Below the pieces are notes generated by a model. The model was not told where the DNA came from, searched no databases, and worked only from the letters and a program-made list of their open reading frames with translations. Below, one piece after another: positions 1 to 13,627 of a DNA stretch of 64,000 bases. The translations under genes and the position numbers were made by a program. Every line of letters begins with the position of its first letter. The stretch's first letter is position 1. Source of the DNA: Pipra filicauda (taxonomy: Eukaryota > Chordata > Aves > Passeriformes > Pipridae); NCBI RefSeq assembly GCF_003945595.2, contig NW_024104438.1, positions 1-64,000 on the forward strand, given 5' to 3'.

Positions 1-3000
1 AAAATGAGGCAAGACTCGATACCCTTTAACTGGGAATTTATTTTGCACAAAATGATATGATGGGAATCACCAAAGTTCCCTTCCCAGCACAGGGAATATT
101 CTGAGGTAATTCAAAATTGACACCATACAAATGAAAACACCACATTCTGCAACTTCATTTCTCTTTAGAGTTTTCATGCAGTCTTTCTTGCTACAGAATC
201 ATGGTACCCCATAACTATTCGTGGAGTTTACCCCCACAGCAGGTTTAGCAATAAAATGTCAGAATCACAAGTCAATTTATTTGTAATTTACTGAAGGTCA
301 CTCAAGAAATGTCTGTTCAATAACCAAACTCAAGCTTCTTAATTCCCTGTCTAAACTATTGACTATTTAATTCCTTACCTAGTACCAGTTTTAGCAAAAG
401 GGCAGAGTAAACTGGATCATGTTTTCAGAGGACTTGCACAGAATGAAATTACAACAGTTTTACAAGCTGTCATGTGTCAATGGAACTGTGCAAATTGTTT
501 GCCTGAATACCTTTTACCTGCACCAAATCTGATATTGGACTTAGTTTAGTCTACTTGTTACAAAGGGGATTGCACTAAACTATTGCCAACATGGAAGAGT
601 GTGTATTTAGGAACCACTACAATCCCTCACCTAACACATGCTGACTTCTTTGCAAGTGTCCTGCAAACCTGTGGTCCTTGTTACTGGAATAAAAGTTCAT
701 AAGAATTATTGTAAATATGACAGGTGAGAGCAGCCAGGCTTCAAGCTCCAACTCTACAAATAATGCAACAAGGGATTCTCCATGCCAGAATTATTTCATA
801 GCCTCCATGGACAAGCAACACTGACAAAGAAGCTATCATGTAAGTAAAGCTGGCAGGGGTAGGGATTTCAAATAATGAGTAATCTACAGAGTCGATACTG
901 GGAATAAAAATGCACTTCTTTATTTTCAATTTTTAGTTACTATTTGAGATCCATCGCTGAGATGGATGAAGACAAGCACAAGATTTGGACAACAAAAGAC
1001 CATCTGGTGAAACATTCCTTCATCCAGTTACTCCAGTGGGAAACTAGAGCAATTAAATTTTTTGGACAGTTATATGGAATGAATACCTTAAAGCATTTGT
1101 GCAACTGCAGACTTCAATTTTCTGGATGTTCTCTTATCTGATCGTATCAAAAAAGGGTATTTTTAAAGTTAACTTTATTTTTCCCCTCCAAAATTGTTCT
1201 TCCAAGTGGCACGGGTGAGAATCGTTGCCTTATCTGGTAAAGTTTATGTTGCCACTTGCTGAGTTTGATGTACTCTAAGGAGAAAGAATGAATATCCACT
1301 TCTAGGAATTTCTTTTTAAACTGTCACTAAAAATAGAAAAGAAAGAGATGCCAGGTTTCTTGAGCTTTTATTCCATTCAAACCCCTAGAGTAGAAGTTGA
1401 CAGTGACTTCTTTTTCTCCGCAAAAAGGAGAAGCAAAGTCTGTATTTACTAGCTAAAATCAAAGGGATTTTTTCCCCTTCTTTTAAAAATGTTGAACAAA
1501 CATCTTGAAATGTGAATTCATGTCTTTTTTTTATCTGGGACAGACAAGGCAGAACAAGATACTGAGGACTTTGAAAGCAAGGTGAGAGTACTTACTTATC
1601 CTATAATAGCTACTCTGTCTCAGGTGTGAAGGATGCTGATTTCATGTCCTTCCTGGAACGCTACTTAGTTACCTCTGTGACACCTATGGAGCAGAAGTTG
1701 GTATAGTAGATTGTATCTTATCCCTTCTGCATCTGTCAGAGTTAAGTGGAAGGTCAACATCACTAATGTTCTCTTTCCACCAGAACAGAAAATGGATTGC
1801 AAAGCAGGGAAACTTAAGAGAACAAAAAGAAATAGACACCTTTGTTGAAAGGACTTGGGTCTGAGTTTTTGGAGATGAAAAGAAATGAAAGAGACTGAAG
1901 GAAGCAATTTTCTTTTGTGTTGAAATGAATAAATGGGATGACAGAGGTTGTGTTCCCAGTCCAAATGCCAGACCTTTTTCCTGTAGGAGTTACAGTTAAA
2001 TAGTAAGTTATTAACTTTATTTATGTACTTTGTAAAATATATGTAAGTTTCCTAAATTAAATCACTAAAGTTATTAACAGAAATAAACAATAGAAAAGCA
2101 TTAGAGACAGAAATACTACCTCAAATAGAAAATATTAATGTCAAAGTCATTTTTTCTTGGTCTACTGACAGGGTATATGGATCAGACTTGTCTTACATTA
2201 TCTAAACACATCTCACCTATTTCATTCTAGTTTATTTGCTACACAAATCAAAGGTGTTTCAGTAATTAACAACAAACCATGTTTCTTACTCCTACCTCCA
2301 CATATAATTTTTGCATTTTAAATCAACGAGTTTTACAAAGAATTGGGTTTCTTTTCTGTCTGCTTTAAATGATTTCATGGGCTGTCATAATACCATAATA
2401 ATTTTCTCACTAAAAGTTTTCATATGCCTTTTTCAGAGAGCAGAAAAGAACCAGCTCTTTTATTTTTTTTTTAATGGGTCTGACATGATGCAGCTTCATA
2501 ACAGAAAGACTGGGAAAAAATTCTGTTCTCAGTTTGGTTCTACCCTTCCCTTATACAGTCAGTTTAAAACATGCCATGTGCTGTCTTATTCTGTCAGCAT
2601 TCACTGTCAGCTTTGCCATCTCTGTCACTCAGGGCTGATCAAAAGGCAAAAGGAAGTGATTTGCCACTTGGCTTCCATTGGGCTAACACGAGCTATGCAG
2701 CAGCCTGTTTCTTCCAGTTTTTAGTGCAAGCTGCAAACGTGGAGATTTTGGGAGGGACCAGCCATTTATTCATTGAAAGTGCAGTGTTGGGACAGCCTAA
2801 ACTACTTGTGATTTAGGGCTGATCTATCCATGTAGTTTTGAACAAAATAAAAATGACAGTGTATTTCAGAAGTGTCAAAACAGTTCAATCCCTGAATCAA
2901 AAACACCAATGAGTCATAAAGCTCAGATCTGTAACCCCTCAAGTATTTGGTGTTTTCAGTCAGCAAATTCCAACTCTGCAATGTTACATCTACACTGCTC

Positions 3001-4530
3001 AACTGGATTTATCGCTGCGCCAGATGTGACAAAATAGAGTACAGTTTTTTACTCCTTTCCCCTTCTCTTAATACTACGACGCAGGAAAAAAAGGAAAAGT
3101 AAAATTATTGGAGTGAGATTTTTCAAAAGCACTCAGCATGTTTCTGAGTCATCACCCATTGAACTTGATGATTAAACTCTTGCTGACTTCCGTGGCAGCA
3201 GTTATGTTAAGTCCTACAGCTCCTGGTCACGCCAGGCTGAAATGCATCTGCGACATGCGCTTTCTTTTCAGCTGGGGTGATTTAACACCCATTGATTCCT
3301 TTCTGCTTTCCCTTTCCTTTCCTGCATTCTGGTTTTCAAGCTACTAACTCAGCTGGATGGCCCAGTGTAACAATTCCTGATCAAAGTGCTGCAGGAAATA
3401 ACAGCAATTTCCCCATTCATTAAAAAAAAAAAGTACAAAATTGGGAAGTACTATACTGTAGAAAAATGTTATATAGTTTGCTAACAGCATGCTGATTTTT
3501 AAACAAATTTCATACAAATAACAAGTTCTACCTTACCACTCATTACATTGTAAACCTCTTTATTTTTCAGCTGGTTTGTTTGTTGTTACTTGAGCTGTAA
3601 TAAACCTGAATAGTTTTATTTAACTTAGTAAAATGTACTTTGGGGGTTGTTTGTTTTTTTAATGTAATCTATTTATAAGCTGAATAGGGATAAAAATGTA
3701 CCCAAAGGATCATTTTTACTAATTTATCATTCTTTCTAAGTTCTCTAGGTCTATTGAAAAAATAGTGTGATAATATTTTTTTTAAGACAGAAATTTGTTT
3801 TATGTTCTGGGGATGTGGGAATGGCTGATTATAATGTGTGACATTTTAGAGCCTTGAATCACGGCAGAATTAAATGCAGGGGAAAAAAACTGATTTTTGT
3901 GTATGCAGCACAGTTTCCATGAAATTTAGAGCAAATGGATACTTATGAGGCTGCAGAGACTGACTACAAGAATCCCAAAGCATTTTGTGGTTTCCCAGGT
4001 GCACTATAGCAGTCAGAGTTTTCCATCATATTCTAATGCAAAAGCATTTTGCATTAAATATGATAATTTAGAAATATCTATGTGTCACAAGGGGTTGGGA
4101 TTCCCTTGTTACACCAGTGTTCCTAGAGCACAAAATGACCCCCTTACCTTCTTTTCAGCATCTCACAGGAGCAAGTATAACATACAGAGTCAGTCTGACT
4201 CTGTCTCAAAAGAGTTATTATATGGGAGAGAAAAGGGCTGAGGAGAAAGAGGCCAAGGAAAGTGAATTTACTTATTTATAGTCATAAAGAAATGCAATGA
4301 CAGAGAACATGCTCCAAAACAGGGGAAATGGGACTAAGATTGAAGTTAATAACCACATCTAAGGCACTGGAATCCCACAACCAAGACTGTCCACACCTTG
4401 GTGACCAGTTTAGGATTGCTTAAAATTCACAGAGCGTCTCCTCAGTCTCCTTGGAAGCTCCCACGTGCCTAATCTGAAGAGTATAATTGTGCCCAGAAAA
4501 ACCACCTCTCCGGGGAATTAGTAGCCTGGG
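1..4530. other. Unique AT-rich non-coding sequence
   Basis: I see no exon, RNA gene or known mobile element in this stretch. It contains short homopolymer runs, such as a T run near 2459-2472 and an A run near 3421-3432. The open frames are short and overlap on both strands; the longest has 137 codons (2311-2724, plus) and no recognisable domain. CpG is scarce. It is most likely intergenic or intronic DNA. Confidence 0.6.
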
Positions 4531-5000
4531 GTGAAACTCATGGAAATGTTTTTAAGTGTCTGTCACAAAACGTGGACAGACTGTGCCCACCCAAGCACAG
4601 GGGCTGCCCCAGTCTCCTACCCCAGGATGCTGAGAGGCCACAGGCACTGTTTGGTGGTGGTCCTGACCTTCTCCTACCACATATTTTCAGAGTTGTTTCC
4701 TGCAGCAACGACATGAGGACCTGACAGGCTCTGGGAAGGACTAACAGCTTAGGAATTTTCCTGCTTATATTCCCCGAAAAGCTCAGTCTGGGTACTTGCA
4801 CAACACCAACCACTGTTAAGTCCACCAAAGGCTGCAGCCCCACCACTTCAACCTGACTGGGGAAGAAAGGAGTGAGACCCACCTCTAAACAGGAAACCAG
4901 AACAACAGGCAAGGGATCAAGTTCACTGATGTCCTCATATTGGGGAGACATCAGTCCACATGCTCCATCTCTGAACAGCAGTTCTAGCCACCAAGGAATC
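4531..5000. other. GC-richer block of unknown origin
   Basis: The base composition becomes clearly more GC-rich here than in the flanks. A 137-codon open frame runs on the minus strand from 4951 to 4538, and shorter frames run on the plus strand. The conceptual protein matches no family I know. An old, degraded mobile element or a decayed exon would both fit, as would chance openness in GC-rich DNA. I do not call a gene. Confidence 0.3.
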
Positions 5001-8000
5001 TATTTTCATGCCTCCAGGTCAAAATGCTTACGGAGTTTATACACCAGGAATTAGCATTCAGCTTTGCTTATCCTGCAAAGCAGACCAATATCTATGTCTT
5101 CAAAAATTTGAATCTAAATCACCTCATAGGACATCTGCCTTCCTCTTAGGACTACCTTCCACAGATCAGATAAATTTCCAAACCTGCTCGAAATTTTGTG
5201 GCCCTATCTTTCTCTTTTGTCAAGCATATTGAGACAGGGGGACCATATTTCTGTCTACATTGTATTTCACCAGAACAGAGCAATAAAATATGTAGGTATG
5301 AATTGTCATATCTCTAGAATATATGAATTCTTGTAAACTCACCATATGTTTGGAAGCAAGCACTAAGTTTTAATTGGGGCATTTAAACTCCAAAAGATCA
5401 ATCTGCAAAGACACTGTGCTTCTTTTTTATTTCAGGCTCTTTACATTTTAGAAAGAAGAAAATAGAAAGTTTCTTGTCTTGTTTCACAGAAATAAAAGGA
5501 GCAAAGTAATCATTCCATTAATACAGCTTAACAGAAAACTGAAAGTAATAGAAAAGTGAAATAGAAAGATCTCAAAGAACTCTAGCCCTGCAAAGGAAAA
5601 ATTCCCAAGAGAAATCCTTCATAGGCTTAACCATAAAATATTTATGGCCCCAAAGTAATTTCTTTTCTGAGTAAAGAATGCTTATTTAAGAACAAAATAT
5701 TTGTAAATTAAAAGCAGTAGGATAAATGTCTCTCCTGAATGGGCTAGATTGGCCATTACAATATTAGCAAAGCAGACTTAAAGCAGTTAAAACTGCATTT
5801 TTGAAATTGCAGCAGCAAAGTGACACCTGTACATCTACTGGACTTCAAAACAAGTGACTGAATATTTTAGGATATCTAAAATGGCAGTAGGCACTTCAGT
5901 CATTTGAATCCATCTCCAGGGCTCTGTCAGTCATAATGAGAGTTGAGGAGAAGAGTTTATCTGCAGACATCTCTAAGTATCTTAATTTTGACTTAATTCT
6001 GTAAAACCACGGCCCTACAGCACCAAGCAGCACACGAGTCGAGTGTGAACACTGTTCAAGAGAATCAATGAACCTGAATATCACATAAAATAGAACTCAA
6101 GGAGCACCTGAAAGATGAATGAACCTGTCCTTCCACTGTGAGAAGGGATCAATTCTACCTGTGATATTTTTCACTGATGTTTAGCCAAGATCTTATTAAA
6201 AAATACGAAATGTGAAAATAAGTTCCCAAAAATGTTCTTTCTCACAGAAGTGAGAAAGTTGACCAACTTAAGATGACTTTTTTTACTCAGACTTGTCAGA
6301 GGGCTGTGGAGGAGAGACTGTGGTCACAGGTGTCGTATTCAGGTTCATAACATCACTGCAGAAGAAGATTGAACACCAGTGCAGGAGCAAGACCTGATAA
6401 TTGAAATTATTTTCATCGTATTGCATCACTTGGCCCAGTGAGTGGTTCAAGGTCCATTCCAATGTGAGTCCCAGTGCGTCTGCATCCATCTGATCTGACT
6501 CAACATCCACACTGTTGCCTTTCCAGTGTTGTTGCCTTGGCAAAAGGAATTTGGAAAATCCTGCAGGGAAGTCACCTTCCCCTAATATATTATTTGGGCT
6601 TGACAGAAGAGCAAAATGTTTCATTAAGGTCAAGCTGACACTATATTGACACACAGGTAAGCATAAGTATGTCAGAAATTGCCTGGGAATAGATGATAGT
6701 TCATGTACATGGATGATATTGTACAATATATTCACAAAATCTTATTTGAGAAAACTCTTAATAGTACAAAGCCACCTCCAAATACTGATACCAGTATTAA
6801 AGTAAGCCAAATTTTTCTTTTTTTTTTTATCCTTTACTTTCTTCATGATCCTCCTGGATCTCGGTGTAGTGTAAGGACAAGGTAGCAACGATACTTTCCC
6901 TGTGCTGCTTGACTCAAAATCAATCTATGACTAAAATTTCAGGATATTATTTCCTAGCCTACAGTAACTCTCAGCAGGAACATGCTCTATGTGGATATTT
7001 TGGTAGTTGTTTTTTTGCAAGCCCATCCCAAACTGTGACTTTAAAAAGGAACAATAACCACTTTTATGTGGATGATGACAAAACACTGATAAATAGACAA
7101 GACCTCCCAACAAACTTTGAGTAACTCTTCTGCAAGATGGATGTGTTCCTGCTTAAGAGTTAAAAAAAAATTGTCTGTGTTTTCACTAGGAGTAAAGCAC
7201 AGTATTTTTTCCTTGCCTTATACTTGAAAAAACATTAAACTTTCCTTGACAAAATTTCCTCGCGGAATTAATTCTGAGGCAGACACCTGGCATGAGATAT
7301 TTCAGTCCAAACAGTTCACATTTGTCAAAGGTATGAGTGTCTGAAAACAGGTTCTTGTAATGGGAAGTGTCAGGCAACCTTAAATACACAGACCTCTTGG
7401 CCTGCCCGCAATGCAGTTTTTAAATGAAACAACCATTTCAGCACAGAGATTAAAAAATGCAGCCTGTGTTCACTCTAAAACTTCCTACCAACCTTTCAGA
7501 CAGACAGCTTTTCTGCTTTAGCCGTGGGTGATCCCTGTTATAAACACAGTTCTTTCTCTTCAACCTTATGTGTCTCGTAATTACTGAATTATGAAGTGTT
7601 AGTGGGCAGAAACACACAGATCCAGGGGTATTCTTTGGTCATAGCTGTGTCCAGAGGAAGAGAAATCTTGAACATGCCTCTTCTATTGGATAAATTACAC
7701 ACTGAGATTATTTAAATCGTTTTTTTCTCAAATTCTCCTGTCTTGCTTGCTTTCCTTCCTCTCCTGCTGCCAAGGATGACCTACCCCATAAGAAGGACTC
7801 AAAGTGAATTCAAACACTACGTGAATGCTGGGTAACACATATATTTACTGCTTCCTCTCTGTCTTTAGAGTTAAATAACAAGATTTTTCAAAGGCTCTTG
7901 CTCTGACTGGGACATTTTTTGTCTTCTGGAAATTAAATAATTTTAGCCCCTGGAAACGTGTTCTAAATTAAAACCAAGAATATCAAAGCATGTGCTATCA

Positions 8001-8567
8001 GGCCCCAAATTCTAACATTATTTCAGAGGTGAAGTCTTCTGTATTGACTTAATCTTGCTCCAATTGAGCTGTCCTTTCCATCCTTGAGAGTTTGAAAGGC
8101 GCTTCTTCCTTCATCTACAGGCGCTGCTTTAAGGAGCCATCTCCATCTTGCAGTGTGGTGTGACCTTGTTTTACCCAGTAAATGTGACAGAGGCACAGCC
8201 TACAGGGGTCTGTGTAGGTCAGGATTTATATGTTCTGCTCTTCAGAACAGGTTCATATAGCTGAACTTTATGTAGGCATATAAACCTGTGCCCTGCTGTA
8301 AGTCTTTAAAGCAACAGTTGAGCCCTAGTTCTAGAAGGGGGGAGAAAAAGAAAAGATCAAAAAGGAAAAAAATAGTTCCAATGGTTTTCATATTAGGGGA
8401 ATCTTCAAAGTAGAAATGATGCACTGCAGTTGTTGAAGATCAGTCAACGCTATCTAGAGTTTGAAAAAAAGTTCTCTCTGTTAATTTATGGAAAACTTCA
8501 GTCTGCTGTGTAAACTATGTGGGAACTCATTTGAAATATTAATGTTTGAAACAGCAGTCTCAGTCCT
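5001..8567. other. Unique non-coding sequence
   Basis: No recognisable gene, RNA or repeat. The longest open frame has 150 codons on the minus strand (6735 to 6283). It matches nothing I recognise and is treated as a finding rather than a gene. The rest is ordinary AT-rich sequence. Confidence 0.55.
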
Positions 8568-8631
8568 TTTTCTTTCTTTCTTTCTTTCTTCCTTTTTTTT
8601 TCTTTTTTTTATTTTATTTTTAAAAAACACT
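8568..8631. repeat. Pyrimidine microsatellite, (TTTC)n grading into T-rich
   Basis: About five units of tttc are followed by a long T-dominated run with occasional C and A. This is a simple repeat that is likely to vary in length between individuals. The opposite strand is purine-rich. Confidence 0.9.
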
Positions 8632-9298
8632 TACTGAAATTTATGTTGACAAGCTGCAGACAGAATGATGGAGTGGCCCTTTTCCGATCTGCAGCTAGAA
8701 GTCATTTGCATCCCTCCACCTTACTGGTTTTTTTCCACAAAAGGAAGTTTCCTTAACTCAGTTATCAATCAGTGAAAGCTCTGAAGGGCCATACAACAAG
8801 GTTCATACAACAATTTGTTAAAGTGACGACAGTGGTATCAAACACACAGCTCTTCAGTATTAGCCCAAAAAGATCCATGTCACTGGGTTATTAATTGTGT
8901 AAGGAAAAGAATTTAAAGCCATTAGCATTGGCTGCCTTTGCTTTGAAAGTGAATGTTTTTTTCTCTGAAATTATCATTCCTCTTTTCTGTTCTTACTGCT
9001 ATTCTGAAAGCTGCAAAGGTTAGCCTTCCATATCATAAAAACTCTTTTCTCCAAGGGATGCCTGTCGTCTTAATACAATTTTTTAAAAGAAAACATCAAA
9101 CAACAATAAACAAGATAAAGAAACAAATAAATTATCTAATTGTGTGCCCACTGACCAGGAATTATTGTTTTGTATTTACTGTATGCCATAGGTGAACAGT
9201 AAAATACAATGTGTACAACAACAGTTAGAGGTGTGGAGGAATTTAGGACTGCATATTTTAGGCATTGTGAAAATGTATAAAGTGCTGGTTTGTTTTTT

Positions 9299-9350
9299 AA
9301 GAACTATTATTCGTTTTCAAGAGCTATTATTTAGTTTTAAGAGCTATTAA
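9299..9350. repeat. Short minisatellite, 20-bp unit, about 2.5 copies
   Basis: Three consecutive units begin with aaga(a/g)ctatta. The first two are 20 bases long and start at 9299 and 9319; a third, diverged unit starts at 9339. The units differ by a few substitutions, so the duplication is not very recent. Confidence 0.8.
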
Positions 9351-9519
9351 GAACTGATTGAGGAAGACCAGGCATGCTTTTTGTGAGCTTTTCTCCAAGA
9401 GACATGTTCGGTTTGCCATGTTAATTATGGAAACAGAGGTTTTGAGCCGGCAGAGTGGTCATGGCCCAACCCCATTCCCCACCCAGTAAATCCAAGTGAG
9501 CATCGACCCATACTGTACT

Positions 9520-10109
9520 CACAGAATCACAGAATAGTTTGGGTTGGAAGGGTTCTTACAGATCATCTAGTTCCACCCCCCTGCCGTGGGCAGTGACACC
9601 TTCCACCAGACCAGGTTGCTCCAAGTCCCCTCCAACAGGCCTTGAACACTTCCAAGAAAGCCATTTCCATGGGGCAGCCACAAATTCTCTGGGCAACCCA
9701 TTCCAGTGCCACAACACCCCCACACTAAAGACTTTTTTCCTAATATCTAAAGTAAACTCTCTCGGTTTGAAACCCTTACCCCTGGTCCTGTCACTACAGT
9801 AAAAGGTCCCTTCCATCTTTCCTGTGGGCTCCCTTCGGGTGCTGGAAGTCTACAATTAGGTCATCCCAAAGCCTTCTCTTTTCCAGGCTGAACAATCCCA
9901 ATTCTCTGAGCCTTTCCTCACAGCAGAGATTCTCCATTCCTCTGATCACCTTGGTGCCTCCTCTGGACTCACTCCAGCATGTTCATGTCCCTCCTGTACT
10001 GGGGACCCCAGAGCTGGAGGCATCTCTGCAGGTGGGGTCTCACCTGAGCAGGACAGAGGGACAGAATCCCTTCCCTCAACCTGCCAACCACACTGCTTTG
10101 GATGCACAT
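9520..10109 (-). mobile_element. CR1 LINE, 5'-truncated copy (longest in window)
   Basis: Chicken repeat 1 non-LTR retrotransposon, about 590 bases, minus strand. Read on the plus strand it starts with the reversed 3' tail (acagaatcacagaat), then gggttggaagg, the usual run through ccttgaacacttcc, and interior sequence up to ctgccaaccacactgctt near 10100. The minus-strand frame 9816-9556 encodes a degraded ORF2 carboxy end: IRKK at the start of the block, then a HWN motif and an LPRE motif. In intact CR1, ORF2 supplies endonuclease and reverse transcriptase; here both catalytic domains are missing, so the copy is dead. The 5' truncation is typical of target-primed reverse transcription. Confidence 0.95.
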
Positions 10110-12327
10110 TTCTTTTTGTACCTGTACTGTACACCTGTATACCAGGAAACCTGGCCCATGATGGAAAACTTGCAGTTGTATTCCCTTGGTTCAGCAGTGA
10201 TGACAAAGCTACTAAGTAGGTGTTTTGTTTTGCAACATAGCAAAATAATCAGTCCCTCTTTAGCCAATGTGCTCTGATTTTTCCAAGTGCTTATAGCTGG
10301 GCTTATTTCTTGAAATATCACTTTTATCCCAGTGCCTTGAGTGGGGTCATTCCCACATACAGAGTTATTCACCAATATGTTTGCAGAACTGGGACAAAGG
10401 TGGTATATTTTTATCTTATGGATGAGCTAGTCTTGGCATTTTCCCATTACTCAGTGATAAATTGTCCTAAGGGTCCCTTTCTTTCTGTCTGAGCTCCAGA
10501 GTGTAAACCTTTATTAAAGGAAATTTCTTTAAAGGTCCTTTGAACACAAAAAATGGATATGCCTTTGTTGTGGAAGTGAAGGCACATTCTTTGAAAGTGT
10601 GTTGCATCACAGTGGGACTGACATGCAAACTTTTCCAAGTTTTTAAGTGATGTTTGGGTGCAGCTGCTTTTATAGCTAAGAAATCATGAACATAAAGGTG
10701 AGAACCACAGATTAAAAGAAAGAAATATAGAGGCAGACATGCCATTTTGCAAGGAGTTTAAGCTATTTAAAATAACAAATAGCTCTTCACCTGATGTTAA
10801 AATGACTAATAGCCCAGATGAAAAACAGGATTTGGGTGCATAAACTAGATTGAAATGGATTTCAGCTTCTTATTTCCAACATTTTAGTCAAAACAGCAGA
10901 GTACCTCCAACTCTTCAGAGCTGTGTGGGACATCGGCGGCCTGTATGTGAAGAGGGTCAATTATCAGGTCATTCAGAGGAAGGTTGGTTCTCCTCACTGC
11001 ATTTGGATCTCCACAGACACAGTGAGGTAACCTTTCCCTACAGCAGCACGCAGAGCTTTCTGTTTAACCCCTATGTCAGGTAAGTGCCTACAGGTCCTGT
11101 GGACACACCCAGAGATACCCACAAGGGTGACTGAGATGACTCAGAGGGTGATGCTAAATTTCCACTCAGTTCAGGTTGAGGGTGCCTCACTGGGGATTTA
11201 AGGCAGTGTTTTCTTTCTCTCACCCCCTCTCCCTCTTTTGGAAAGTGTGTCTATAACATTGGAATGGAATGTGTGTCCACCCTCTTTTCAAATACTTTGA
11301 TAAGGCTTGATCCAGAGCCTGTTCAATCCTGTCATATAAGAGGTGAAACAGCCATTGATAACAGCCTTCCCAGTGGAACTATTCATTGCCACAAATTTGT
11401 AATTATTTTTCAAGGAAAGTAATGTAAGATGAGGTTTCAAATACTACAAAACACAGCACTTCAGTGTTCCATATAGAACAAAAGTACAGCTTCGCATGCC
11501 ATAGCCCCTGTTTCTTATTGTAATAGGTATCTAAATGAATCATGTAGCAGCAGCAACTGTGAAACCTTTGCCGAATACAAGCTTGTCCTTCCTCTCTTCT
11601 CCTTACTTTCTCATTTCACTCTGCTGTTATTTCTCATGCAACCCAGTACTAGAACACTATAATGAATTTTGGGATGCAGTTCCTAAGAATCATTGCACAA
11701 CACGGATTTGCTGTGGGTCAAACAGAACTGGCTGTAAGAAGCTTCATACTGAACCATGTAAATGGTTCCCTTTCAAAGCTTTAAATTAACATATGCATGC
11801 AATCATGCTGAGTTTATTACTGAAACAATGTACAAGACAGTAAATAAAGTCTGGCATAAAACTTTACGCAGTTTCTTCTTCTAGTGGGAAACAAATTATA
11901 CAAATCAAGACTTAGTGTTAAATATCTGTTAAAGTGAGGTGAGGTAAGAACTGAATAATTACTCTATGTATCGAATTCCCCCAGCTGAAATATTGTGATC
12001 TGATGAGTATGAATTTGTTATATGTTTCGCTACTAAAATCAATGAAAGCCACTGGAATCATGTTTGCCCTGTTTGCTGCAGACTGTAGCTGTGGAAACAA
12101 AGCTGTGATCAGAATATCCTGAGGCTTTGTGCCATGCATACATCGTGCTCTTCTTCATGGTTAAGGAGAGATGTTACCTTTCTTCCAATCCACCTGCACA
12201 GCCACAGATTCCCACGGGCAGACTGGGGACAGCTTATGAGAGTGACCACAGTGTGTATCTGGTAGCACACACAGTGACCTTGAGCCCTACAAACCAGTGT
12301 GGATGCTTGGCCCTGTGGAATTGAATG
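10110..12327. other. Unique non-coding sequence
   Basis: No recognisable gene or repeat. Overlapping open frames on both strands between 10.4 and 10.8 kb are short and unrelated to any family I know. A short g(a/g)ggt direct repeat lies near 11935. Otherwise nothing is seen. Confidence 0.55.
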
Positions 12328-12391
12328 TTGGACTTGATGATCTCAGAGTTCTCTTCCAACCTTAATGATTTTATGACTCTGATTCCATGAT
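12328..12391 (+). mobile_element. CR1 LINE 3' end fragment
   Basis: Only the last 60 or so bases of a CR1 element remain: ttggacttgatgatctcaga, a diverged ttccaacctt, then a decayed octamer tail (tgattttatgactctgattc). No coding part survives. The divergence of the tail suggests an old insertion. Confidence 0.85.
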
Positions 12392-13376
12392 CTGCTGTAC
12401 ATGGTGTCCCTGCATTCACATGGAGGGACTGTACAGCAGCCAAAGTCTTGTCTGTATTGCCAGAGTCTTGTCTTGAGGGCACATCACCTTCTAAATGCAC
12501 AATTGTCATTCCCTGCACTGCAGCTGGATCCAAAAGACAGACCAGGAACTTGTGCCTGCAGGCAGGTGGGGTGTGGGCAGAGATGGGCTGTGGCTGAACC
12601 CTGCAAAAGGGTCCTCCTTGCTTTGCACAGAGGGCAAAGAGGCAAGAAAGGGAAGGACTTGGGACTGGCTGCACTGTGCTGCTTTGCTGCAGCTCCTTCA
12701 GTGGTGCTGTGATGGGAATGGAGCTGGTTGTTGCAATCAAGGATAAACAGACAACCCTCCTGCAATCAGCTGGATAACATTGTTTTTCTTGCTATCATCA
12801 AGTTCTGATGTAATAATTTAATCCACTCTCTTTTTCAAGTAGATGAAACTAATATCTTTTGCTATTGGGTACTCAAATGAAATAAAACATCGCTGGCTGG
12901 AGCCAGTCAAATCAGTCCTTTCATGAATTTTGATTGGTTTCCATGGTAACACTGGCATACTCCATTTAGCACCAGAGTCCATGCCTGAACAAAGGAACTG
13001 CTGAATGAAGTCACAGCATCTTCCTACCCATATGCATGGCAAGGAGATGCATTTTCAAGTAACACTGGTGATTAAGTGTTCATATCAACATGCACAGTGA
13101 TGTGAGTGCACTGGAGATCAAAGTCAGTTGGGCAAAAAGCACCTGTCTGTTCCAATAAGAGTTAGGAAAAGATGAGGCACACATTAAGTGAAATATATGC
13201 AGTGCTATTGGTAATAGAGCTGAACTTTTATTTAATATGGAGATTTTAAAATTAGGTTTATTTTCAAGAGGGAGGAAATCTGGAGAAAATGAGTTCTTCC
13301 AAGGAAGCTGAGAAAGCATCTCTCTGAAGTTGCCTGTACTTATCACTGGCCAAGGTGATAACAATGGCTCTCATTC
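12392..13376. other. GC-richer then unique sequence, unassigned
   Basis: 12392-12760 is locally GC-rich with open frames on both strands (for example a minus-strand frame of 168 codons, 12740 to 12234). None has a recognisable domain. From 12760 the sequence returns to ordinary AT-rich composition. I see no gene. Confidence 0.4.
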
Positions 13377-13627
13377 GGTGGCATGAAGCTGTGTGAGTGA
13401 AGCTTTAGGTTGTATATTATGAAAGGTTTCTTCACCCAGAGGGTGGAACAGGCTCCTCAGGGAAATGGTCACAGCCCCAAGCCTGACAGAGCTTGAGAAG
13501 TGTTTGGACAACACTCTCAGGCACATAGTGAGACTCCTGGGGTTGTCTTCTGCAGGGCCAGGAATTGGGCTAGATGACCCTTGTGGGTCCCTTCCAACTC
13601 AGGACATTCTATGATTCTATGATTCTT
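13377..13627 (+). mobile_element. CR1 LINE 3' fragment (ggatattctatg subfamily)
   Basis: A 250-base CR1 3' end on the plus strand. Landmarks in order: ggcatgaagctgtg, ttcttcacccagagggtgg, aacaggctcctcaggg, ggtcacagcc, agcttgagaagtgtttggac, tagatgacccttgtgggtcc, cttccaactcaggacattc, then two attctatg octamers. It is the same subfamily as the copy at 26130 and differs from the more common aaggtcccttccaaccc type seen elsewhere in the window. Confidence 0.95.

Noticed and set aside
2311..2816. Two overlapping plus-strand frames (137 and 81 codons) as a possible gene
   Set aside because: They are in different frames of the same sequence, have no recognisable domain, contain a long Phe run from a T tract, and lack any promoter or splice context.
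9556..9816. Minus-strand 86-codon frame as a host gene
   Set aside because: It is the decayed carboxy end of CR1 ORF2, including the HWN and LPRE motifs.
12234..12765. Several overlapping open frames on both strands as a possible exon
   Set aside because: The block is GC-rich, which lengthens open frames on every strand; no domain, no consistent frame, and one end lies in a CR1 fragment.
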